From assembly GCA_021828745.1 (NCBI GenBank), contig JAJZDE010000033.1, positions 1 to 12,627 of the forward strand: DNA of 12,627 bases. The letters run 5' to 3'. Positions 7,306-12,627 of this stretch are shown in pieces. The first letter of the stretch is position 1. The number at the start of each line of letters is the position of its first letter. The translations under genes and the position numbers were made by a program. The notes under the pieces are model-generated. The model searched no databases. It saw only the letters and a program-made list of their open reading frames with translations, and was not told the DNA's origin. The stretch comes from Pseudomonadota bacterium (GTDB lineage: Bacteria > Pseudomonadota > Gammaproteobacteria > Burkholderiales > Ferrovaceae).

Positions 7306-8250
7306 CTACTCCAAACCTACCCGGGGGTCCAGCCACCGGTAACACAGATCGCCCAGAAAATTGACCGCCAGGGTGGCCATGGCCACATACACGGTGATCG
7401 CCTTGATCAGGGGGAAATCACTCCGCTCCACGGCCAGAATGATTTCCCGGCCGATGCCGGGAATGGCAAAAAACCGCTCCAGCAGAAAGGCGCCCGTCAG
7501 CAATCCGGGCAATCCCATCAGAACATTGGTCACGATCGGAATGGCCGCATTGCGCAGAACGTGCACGAACAGAATGCGTCTCTCCGACAATCCCTTGGCA
7601 CGCGCCGTCCGCACAAAATCCTGATCGATCTCTTCCAGTATGAAGGAACGATAGAGCCGGATCGAGGGCGCGACACTCACGAGAAGCCCCAGCAATACAG
7701 GCAAAAGTGCATAGACCCGCAAATTGGTCAGGACGGAATCGCTCCACCCCTTGACCGGAAACCATCCCCACAGGTAGGCAAATACGTATTGCCCCACGAT
7801 GATGTAGACCAAAAGACTGATCGACATGGCCACCGTACTCACCATGCGTACCCCCTGATCCAGCCAGGAACCCCGCAACGCCGCCACCAGCAGGGCCACG
7901 GCCACGGCCACCAGGGTCTCCAGGATCAGCATGGGGATCAGCAGCGTCAGGGAGGGCCCCAGCCGGGAGCGGAAAATGGCGGAGACGGGCTCATGGGTGG
8001 ACCAGCTCTCCCCGTAATCCCCGCGCAAAACCTGCCCGACAAAGTCCAGAAACTGCTGCCAGAGCGGGCGGTCGAGGCCCAGTTGGTGGCGTACGTTGGC
8101 CAGGTCCTGCGCGCTGGCCATTTTGCCGGCCAGGATCGTGGCAGGGTCCCCCCCCACCCAGTTGAACAGGATGAAGACCAGCAGGATCACCCCCAGCAGA
8201 GTCAGCAGGGCCTGTCCCAGGCGCCGGACCAGAAACAGTAATCCGCTCAT
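7306..8250 (-). CDS. peptide ABC transporter permease, DppB/OppB/YejB type
   Basis: Inner-membrane permease, 314 residues, forming a pair with the downstream DppC-like protein. The N-terminal helix (about 10-30) is followed by FNWVGGDPAT, the family landmark FxxxxGDP, and then the RHQLGLDRPLWQQF segment. Further helices are at about 100-125, 140-162, 180-197, 235-258 and 285-302. The EAA loop is in FVRTARAKGLSERR to LRNAAIP (212-238). The C-terminal YRWLDPRVGLE is typical of OppB/DppB. It follows the binding-protein gene with a 12-bp gap and a weak ribosome site, and precedes the second permease by 6 bp, so it is in the middle of the operon. Its length is close to DppB and shorter than YejB (364). 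A G8 run on the coding strand lies in the codons for VGGD. Confidence 0.93.
   Translation of the reverse strand: MSGLLFLVRRLGQALLTLLGVILLVFILFNWVGGDPATILAGKMASAQDLANVRHQLGLDRPLWQQFLDFVGQVLRGDYGESWSTHEPVSAIFRSRLGPSLTLLIPMLILETLVAVAVALLVAALRGSWLDQGVRMVSTVAMSISLLVYIIVGQYVFAYLWGWFPVKGWSDSVLTNLRVYALLPVLLGLLVSVAPSIRLYRSFILEEIDQDFVRTARAKGLSERRILFVHVLRNAAIPIVTNVLMGLPGLLTGAFLLERFFAIPGIGREIILAVERSDFPLIKAITVYVAMATLAVNFLGDLCYRWLDPRVGLE
8148..8155. repeat. C8/G8 tract in the DppB-like permease gene
   Basis: Eight C on the + strand, in the conserved WVGGDP codons near the permease N-terminus. A slip would truncate the permease early. Confidence 0.9.
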
Positions 8251-8262
8251 GTTGTTTTCTCG

Positions 8263-10032
8263 TCAGGGGGTTGCGCCATGCCGCTCCTCCACATCCAGGT
8301 AATTCCACACCGAAGGCAGGATCGGGTGCGCCCGGTAACCCAGCACCCAGGGCTGAGACAGGACATTGCGCAGGGCCGAGGTGCTGACCTTGGTCACCCC
8401 ATACAGTTCCAGGCGGCGCGCCAACCGATGGTACAGGGCATCGCGCCGGGGGGAATCGGGCAGGGTGAGGGTTTGCTCGTAGAGTCGGTCCCATTCCGGG
8501 TCCTGATAGCAACTGGCGTTGTTCTCATGGGTATGCGGTCCGTACCAGAGTTGCATGAAATTGTCTCCATCCGGGTAATCGGCAATCCAGGCCGACAGGC
8601 GAAACTGGACCTGGCATTGCCGTTCTGCCCGTATGATGTCCGGAAACTTGAGTTTGTTGCTGGAAAACCGCAGGCCGATGCGGTCCAGGGATTTTTTCAT
8701 CACCTCATCCAGTTCGCGATCCTGCGAAGAAAGTCCCGTCGTATACTGAACTTCCAGTGGCTTTCCATCCGGCTGAAGCCGATAGCCGGTTCTGTCCCGC
8801 CGGTATCCATAGGCATCGAGCAATTGATTGGCCAGCTCAGGGTCATAATTCAACAAACTCTGGTACTGGGCATCGGCGCCCGCCACGCCCGGCGGAATCG
8901 GGTAGGTGGTTCGGATCGCCTGACCCTTGTCGATGACCCGCATCATCTCGCCATCATTCATCGCCAGAAAGATGGCGCGCCGCAAGGCAATTTTGGCGGG
9001 GGTCATGCCGCCCAGCACAGGATCCTGCTGATTGATGAAGTAGTAGGCGATGGCCGGTTCCACGATCCGGTCCAGATGAACCCCGCGCCGGACCCATTCC
9101 GGACGCAACTGATCCCCACTCAGGGCCAGCGGAGAAAACTGGGCAGGAATCCCCAGGATGTCCAGTTCCCCCTTGCCAAAACTGAGCCAGGCCGACTGGG
9201 CTTCCTCGATGATCTGAATATCGATCCGATCGATCCGGGGCAGCATTTTTCCTTCCATTTGTGCCACCAGACGTCGATTCTCCGGATCATTGCCGGGAGA
9301 AAAATGCCAGACTTCGGGGCGGTAGTTGGGATTGCGGATCAATTCGATGCGCGCCGAGCGCAACCACTGTCCCAGGCGATAGGGTCCGGTCCCCACCGGA
9401 TGGGATGCCGTATCCCCGGCATACGCCTCGATCACCTCCCGGGCCACGATGCCCATGACCGGCTGGGCCATGGCATGCCCGAAATTGTAGTCGGTAGTTT
9501 TCAGGTGCACGCGCACATGCCAGGGATCGAGCACCGTCAGCCCCGCCACGGGCGTGTCGTAATCAAAATGCCCGGTCGCCCGGGCCTGGGCTGCCCGCTC
9601 ATCCAGTCCCTCGATTTTTCCGTCCAGCAGGAACTTGTACGGGGAACGGTTTTTGGGATCCATGAAACGCATCAGGGTATAGACCACATCGGTCGCGGTC
9701 ACTTCCCGCTTCTTGCCCCGAAAAACCGGGTCAGGAGAAAAATACACGCCCTTTTTCAGGGTAAAGGTCCAGACGCGCCCCTGCCCGCTCACGCTGGGCA
9801 TGGTTGCTGCCAATCGCGGCACCAGTTTGGCGGGTCGTGCCAGATAATCGTAAGTCAGCAACGATTCAAACAGTTGCTGTTCGATGGCCGCCGTGTTGAG
9901 ATCGGAAGTCTGTACCGGATCAAACCCCGTTTCAGAAGCAGAGAACGCCACATGCAGAACTTTTTCCTGGGCCTGCAGCGAGGACATCCACAGCAAGGCC
10001 AGCCACAGCACCCAAACTCTTCCCCCCTTCAT
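8263..10032 (-). CDS. periplasmic solute-binding protein, family 5 (peptide-type)
   Basis: Substrate receptor of the ABC importer, 589 residues. A signal peptide (1 to about 22, WVLWLALLWMSSLQAQ) is followed by the SBP_bac_5 fold: LHVAFSASETGFDP, EQQLFESLLTYD, LVPRLAAT, WTFTLKKGVYFSPDP (88-102), VTATDVVYTLMRFMDP (111-126) and the GTGPYRLGQW loop (214-223); the second lobe has WIADYPDGDNFMQLWYG (482-498). No lipobox is present. C473 and C508 could form a disulfide. The ligand cannot be read from the sequence: short peptides are most likely, but the family also takes other solutes, and overall it looks less like YejA than like general DppA-type proteins. I chose the ATG at 10032 because it begins the signal peptide and has a strong GAGGGGGG ribosome site; a longer in-frame start at 10185 would cross the fabI promoter and 5' end. 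It is the first gene of the transporter operon. Confidence 0.93.
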   Translation of the reverse strand: MKGGRVWVLWLALLWMSSLQAQEKVLHVAFSASETGFDPVQTSDLNTAAIEQQLFESLLTYDYLARPAKLVPRLAATMPSVSGQGRVWTFTLKKGVYFSPDPVFRGKKREVTATDVVYTLMRFMDPKNRSPYKFLLDGKIEGLDERAAQARATGHFDYDTPVAGLTVLDPWHVRVHLKTTDYNFGHAMAQPVMGIVAREVIEAYAGDTASHPVGTGPYRLGQWLRSARIELIRNPNYRPEVWHFSPGNDPENRRLVAQMEGKMLPRIDRIDIQIIEEAQSAWLSFGKGELDILGIPAQFSPLALSGDQLRPEWVRRGVHLDRIVEPAIAYYFINQQDPVLGGMTPAKIALRRAIFLAMNDGEMMRVIDKGQAIRTTYPIPPGVAGADAQYQSLLNYDPELANQLLDAYGYRRDRTGYRLQPDGKPLEVQYTTGLSSQDRELDEVMKKSLDRIGLRFSSNKLKFPDIIRAERQCQVQFRLSAWIADYPDGDNFMQLWYGPHTHENNASCYQDPEWDRLYEQTLTLPDSPRRDALYHRLARRLELYGVTKVSTSALRNVLSQPWVLGYRAHPILPSVWNYLDVEERHGATP

Positions 10033-10096
10033 CCACCCCCCTCTTTCATGCCCGCTCCTCCCGATCGTCCCTGCAAAACCCACCTGCCATCCGCCC

Positions 10097-10102
10097 ATTC
10101 TA
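10097..10102 (-). promoter_or_regulatory. candidate -10 box for the ABC transporter operon
   Basis: TAGAAT on the minus strand (5 of 6 to consensus), 65 bp upstream of the binding-protein ATG in the 137-bp divergent region. No good -35 hexamer lies at 16-18 bp spacing, so the element is weak, regulated or misread. I saw no clear operator palindrome in this gap. Confidence 0.25.
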
Positions 10103-10137
10103 TCGCGTCCGACCGCGCCTTTCCGAAGGGAATGGTT

Positions 10138-10143
10138 TATCAT
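10138..10143 (+). promoter_or_regulatory. candidate -10 box for fabI
   Basis: TATCAT (5 of 6 to consensus) 26 bp before the fabI ATG would place the transcript start near 10150, just ahead of the AGAGGAG ribosome site at 10155-10161. No clear -35 hexamer is visible. Confidence 0.3.
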
Positions 10144-10169
10144 GAGGCCCTGACAGAGGAGACCAACCC

Positions 10170-10955
10170 ATGGGATTTTTGGCAAACAAGAACATACTCA
10201 TCACCGGATTGCTGAGCAATCGTTCCATCGCCTGGGGGATCGCCCAGGCCATGCAAAGGGAGGGGGCCCGGTTGGCGCTCACCTATCAGGGCGACGCGGT
10301 GCGCGGACGGGTGGAGAAACTGGCCACGGAACTGGGGATCAGCGAACTCTATCCCTGTGATGTGGCGCAGGACGATCAGATCGAGGCACTCTTCCATTCG
10401 TTGGGACAACGCTGGGATGGACTGGATGGCATCGTTCATTCCATTGCCTTTGCTCCCCGTGAGGCCCTCAGCGGCACTTTTCTGGATTCCGTGACCCGGG
10501 AAAACTTTCGGATCGCCCATGACATCAGTTCCTACAGTTTTGCAGCCCTGGCCAAGGCGGGCGCTCCCCTCATGGCCGGTCGTCAGGGCGCCCTGCTGAC
10601 CCTGTCCTATCTGGGCGCCGAGCGTTCCGTACAAAACTACAACGTCATGGGACTGGCCAAGGCCAGTCTCGAGGCCAATGTCCGTTATCTGGCACAAAGT
10701 CTGGGCCCCGGAGGCATTCGCGTCAACGGCATTTCTGCGGGGCCCATCAAAACCCTGGCTGCCGCGGGCATCGGTGATTTCGGCAAGATTCTGGGCTATG
10801 TGGAGCAAACCGCCCCCCTGCGCCGCAATATCACCATCGAGGAAGTGGGAAATGTGGCCGCTTTCCTGTGCAGTTCCCTGGCTTCTGGCGTGACGGGAGA
10901 AATCGTTCATGTGGACGGCGGTTTTTCCAGTACCGTCCCGGGCATGGGAGGCTGA
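10170..10955 (+). CDS. fabI: enoyl-[acyl-carrier-protein] reductase (NADH-type, FabI)
   Basis: Performs the last step of each fatty-acid elongation cycle, reducing trans-2-enoyl-ACP in the cytosol. It has 261 residues (E. coli 262). The modified Rossmann nucleotide site [15 protein letters not shown] (11-25) and the divergent-SDR catalytic pattern are intact: Y147 in [10 protein letters not shown]157 and K164 in [17 protein letters not shown] (Y-x6-K). [11 protein letters not shown] (188-198) is the flexible substrate loop, and [13 protein letters not shown] is the family C-terminal motif. Residue 93 (HSIAFAP) is Ala where E. coli has Gly; Ala is common in FabI of other bacteria and I do not infer triclosan resistance. 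The ATG at 10170 follows AGAGGAG by eight bases. It is divergent from the ABC operon and appears monocistronic, ending at a GC hairpin. The presence of FabI does not exclude another enoyl reductase elsewhere. Confidence 0.97.
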   Translation: MGFLANKNILITGLLSNRSIAWGIAQAMQREGARLALTYQGDAVRGRVEKLATELGISELYPCDVAQDDQIEALFHSLGQRWDGLDGIVHSIAFAPREALSGTFLDSVTRENFRIAHDISSYSFAALAKAGAPLMAGRQGALLTLSYLGAERSVQNYNVMGLAKASLEANVRYLAQSLGPGGIRVNGISAGPIKTLAAAGIGDFGKILGYVEQTAPLRRNITIEEVGNVAAFLCSSLASGVTGEIVHVDGGFSSTVPGMGG

Positions 10956-10969
10956 TTCACGGGATGAGA

Positions 10970-10996
10970 CCGGGTGGGGGGATCTCCCCCCACCGG
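10970..10996. terminator. GC-rich hairpin between convergent fabI and ppiD
   Basis: GGTGGGGGG (10973-10981) pairs perfectly with CCCCCCACC (10986-10994) around an ATCT loop. The stem extends by about two more pairs if one G is bulged. It fills the 44-bp gap between the two stop codons. Neither strand has a T-run after the stem, so it is either a bidirectional terminator without a U-tract or a 3'-end stabiliser for both mRNAs. Confidence 0.55.
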
Positions 10997-10999
10997 AAG

Positions 11000-12627
11000 T
11001 CAGTGCTGAGGAATCTCTCCCAGCACGCTCTTGTCCACCACCTGAATGGTGGCCTTCTGACGCAGGGCGGCCATGAACTCTTCCATGGCTTCATCCCCGT
11101 AGGCGCGCGTCAAGCCCGTTTCGGCTTCCTTCCGCGCGGCAGGTTCATCGGTACGTCCCGGCTGAATCTGGGTAACCCGCACCAGGATAAAATCGCCGTC
11201 CGGGGTGGATGCCCCCGCATAACCGGGCAGATGTCGTTCACCCACCCGAAAGGCAGGGGTCACCACGGCCGGAGGCAAACCACCGCCATAGGCCTGCTGA
11301 CGGGTCAGGAGCCGCTCCCCGGACCAGGTCAGGCTGGAGTCTGCCTGGCCCGCCTGTAATTCCTTGAGTTTCTCTTCGCCTGCCCGACGGGCCAGAACCG
11401 CCGCCTGCTGCGCCTCGAGCCGTTGCTCGATGGCAGGAGTCGCCTGTTCCAGCGGTTTCAGAGTCGCCGCTTGATCCATGGTGACCCGGGCAGCCACCAG
11501 CAAACCGGGAGCCACCTCGATGGCGGGCGTATTGCGATGATCCTTGATCACCGCCGTAGAAAACAATGCCTGTTGCAACTTTGGATTGGACCAGATGCCC
11601 GTTTTCTGGTCTTTGCTGATCCCGCTGGCGGTCTGCAGCGTCAGATGAAATTTGTCGGCGGCAGGCTGCAAACTGCCGGATTGCTCATAAACCAGCGTGG
11701 TAAAAGCATCCGCCTCCTCGGAAAATTTCTGGCTGGCCTTCTGACGGCGAATCTCTGCGGTCAGTTGGGGCGTCACCTCCTCGAGACTCAAATGCTTCGC
11801 CTCATGGATATCCGTCACCTGAATCACGTGATACCCGAAGTCCGTTTCGATCGGGCCGGAGAATTCCCCTTTCTTCAGGGCAAACACAGCCTTTTCGAAG
11901 GGGGGGGTCATGGTTCCCCGGGCAAAGAATCCCAGATCCCCGCCCTGATTGGCCGAACCCGGGTCCTGGGACTCCGCCTTGGCAACCGCTGCAAACTGTT
12001 CGGGATGAGCCTGCAAACGGGTCAGCAACTGTTGGGCATGCTGTTTGATCGACTGTCGCTGGGCCGGACTGGCGCCACTGGGAACGGTGAGCAGAATATG
12101 CCGTGCCCGGCGCATTTCCTGTCCGGTCCAGCGACTCTGGTTGGCGGGATCCGCGTACGCCTTGCGTAATTCCTCGGGCAGAACCGTCACCCCCGCTGCC
12201 AGTTGATCCGCCGCCAGGGTCACATATTGAATGGAAATCTGTTCGGGAATGCGGAATTCGTCCGGGTGCGCCTGATAATATTTCCTGACCGCATCGTCGG
12301 CCAGCTTGACCTCGCCCAAAAACTGGCTCGAACTCAGGGTTGCAGTGGATACGGCGCGAATCTGTCCATCCAGTTTGAGGAAGGCATCGAGGCTCTGCTC
12401 GGGCACCCACGCCGTGGTCGTCAGGGATTCCTGTTCCAGTTGCAGTTTCAGGTCGGCGCGCAAACGCTTTTCGAACTGGGCCGGGGTCATCCCCTGAGCG
12501 CGGAGCACCTGCTCATAACGGGATTGAGAAAACTTGCCGTTTTCCTGGAACACGTCCACCCGGGAAATTTCGTCCACCAACAACTGATCCGGGATGGTCA
12601 GATGGTGATCGGCGGCGTATTCGAGCA
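11000..12627 (-). CDS. ppiD: PpiD-type periplasmic folding chaperone (SurA_N / parvulin), 5'-partial
   Basis: Inner-membrane-anchored chaperone that assists proteins leaving the Sec translocon. About 542 residues are visible; the frame stays open to the window edge, so the N-terminal cytoplasmic segment and membrane anchor (roughly 80-95 residues by comparison with E. coli, 623) lie outside. Domains seen: the SurA-like chaperone region with [20 protein letters not shown] and [12 protein letters not shown], the [15 protein letters not shown] segment, and a parvulin domain about 11804-12109 with [26 protein letters not shown] and [10 protein letters not shown]. The C-terminal region with [10 protein letters not shown] and a Gln/Ala-rich helix is typical of PpiD. 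An in-frame TTG at 12583 is not a credible start because homology continues upstream of it. It converges on fabI. In many proteobacteria ppiD follows lon and hupB, which would lie right of the window. Confidence 0.92.
   Translation of the reverse strand, partial: LEYAADHHLTIPDQLLVDEISRVDVFQENGKFSQSRYEQVLRAQGMTPAQFEKRLRADLKLQLEQESLTTTAWVPEQSLDAFLKLDGQIRAVSTATLSSSQFLGEVKLADDAVRKYYQAHPDEFRIPEQISIQYVTLAADQLAAGVTVLPEELRKAYADPANQSRWTGQEMRRARHILLTVPSGASPAQRQSIKQHAQQLLTRLQAHPEQFAAVAKAESQDPGSANQGGDLGFFARGTMTPPFEKAVFALKKGEFSGPIETDFGYHVIQVTDIHEAKHLSLEEVTPQLTAEIRRQKASQKFSEEADAFTTLVYEQSGSLQPAADKFHLTLQTASGISKDQKTGIWSNPKLQQALFSTAVIKDHRNTPAIEVAPGLLVAARVTMDQAATLKPLEQATPAIEQRLEAQQAAVLARRAGEEKLKELQAGQADSSLTWSGERLLTRQQAYGGGLPPAVVTPAFRVGERHLPGYAGASTPDGDFILVRVTQIQPGRTDEPAARKEAETGLTRAYGDEAMEEFMAALRQKATIQVVDKSVLGEIPQH
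11900..11907. repeat. G8/C8 tract in ppiD
   Basis: Eight G on the + strand (C8 in the ppiD coding strand) covering the codons for TPPF inside the parvulin domain. A slip would remove the end of the parvulin domain and everything after it. Confidence 0.9.

Noticed and set aside
8263..10185. An extended solute-binding protein starting at 10185.
   Set aside because: It would place 51 residues before the signal peptide and overlap the fabI start. The ATG at 10032 with a strong ribosome site is better.
8278..10215. A 645-codon open frame on the + strand antisense to the solute-binding protein gene.
   Set aside because: The minus-strand frame encodes a recognisable family-5 binding protein with signal peptide. 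The antisense frame has no recognisable domain and follows from high GC and codon bias.
10446..10448. FabI Ala93 at the position where E. coli G93 changes give triclosan resistance.
   Set aside because: Ala is the natural residue in other FabI enzymes, including drug-sensitive S. aureus FabI, so no resistance is implied.
1..12627. Search for tRNA genes, CRISPR arrays, transposases, integrases, toxin-antitoxin or defence genes.
   Set aside because: None seen. All but about 250 bp is occupied by the eleven recognised genes, and the tRNA that follows dnaQ in E. coli is absent here, replaced by the DUF1841 gene.

Overview
This 12.6 kb window is densely packed chromosomal sequence from a Gram-negative proteobacterium, with high GC that I estimate by eye at about 60%. 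The periplasmic protein set (MltD-type lytic transglycosylase, PpiD-type chaperone, family-5 solute-binding protein with ABC permeases), FabI, and the gloB / methyltransferase / rnhA / dnaQ neighbourhood all point to Beta- or Gammaproteobacteria (possibly an Acidithiobacillia-like lineage). I cannot resolve genus. There are eleven protein genes, no RNA genes, no mobile elements, no CRISPR and no prophage. The largest non-coding gap is 137 bp.

Layout. (1) 1-399 (+): the 3' part of a DUF1841 gene whose start probably lies left of the window. (2) 2378-410 (-): a tightly coupled operon of a YafS-like methyltransferase, rnhA and dnaQ with 4-bp and 13-bp overlaps. (3) 2416-4610 (+): gloB and mltD, overlapping by 7 bp and divergent from the methyltransferase across only 37 bp. 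(4) 10032-4592 (-): a complete oligopeptide-type ABC importer made of binding protein, two permeases and a fused double ATPase. (5) 10170-10955 (+): fabI, divergent from the importer across the 137-bp gap. (6) 12627-11000 (-): ppiD, cut at its 5' end by the window edge. The three convergent junctions have a 10-bp gap with a small hairpin, a 19-bp coding overlap, and a 44-bp gap with a strong GC hairpin.

How the genes work together. dnaQ and rnhA serve replication fidelity and RNA primer/R-loop removal. gloB completes glutathione-dependent methylglyoxal detoxification. mltD cleaves peptidoglycan. The ABC operon probably imports short peptides. fabI reduces enoyl-ACP in fatty acid synthesis, and ppiD helps proteins fold as they emerge from the Sec translocon. 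These are mainly housekeeping functions, and I found no convincing undescribed multi-gene system.

The points most worth a second look are: homopolymeric G/C tracts of 8-9 bases inside rnhA, mltD (two), a permease gene and ppiD; the oppositely charged N- and C-terminal disordered arms of MltD, with all three reading frames open after its C8 tracts; a methyltransferase promoter placed so that the mRNA would be leaderless; and a PpiD that keeps parvulin signature residues which, as I recall, E. coli PpiD lacks.
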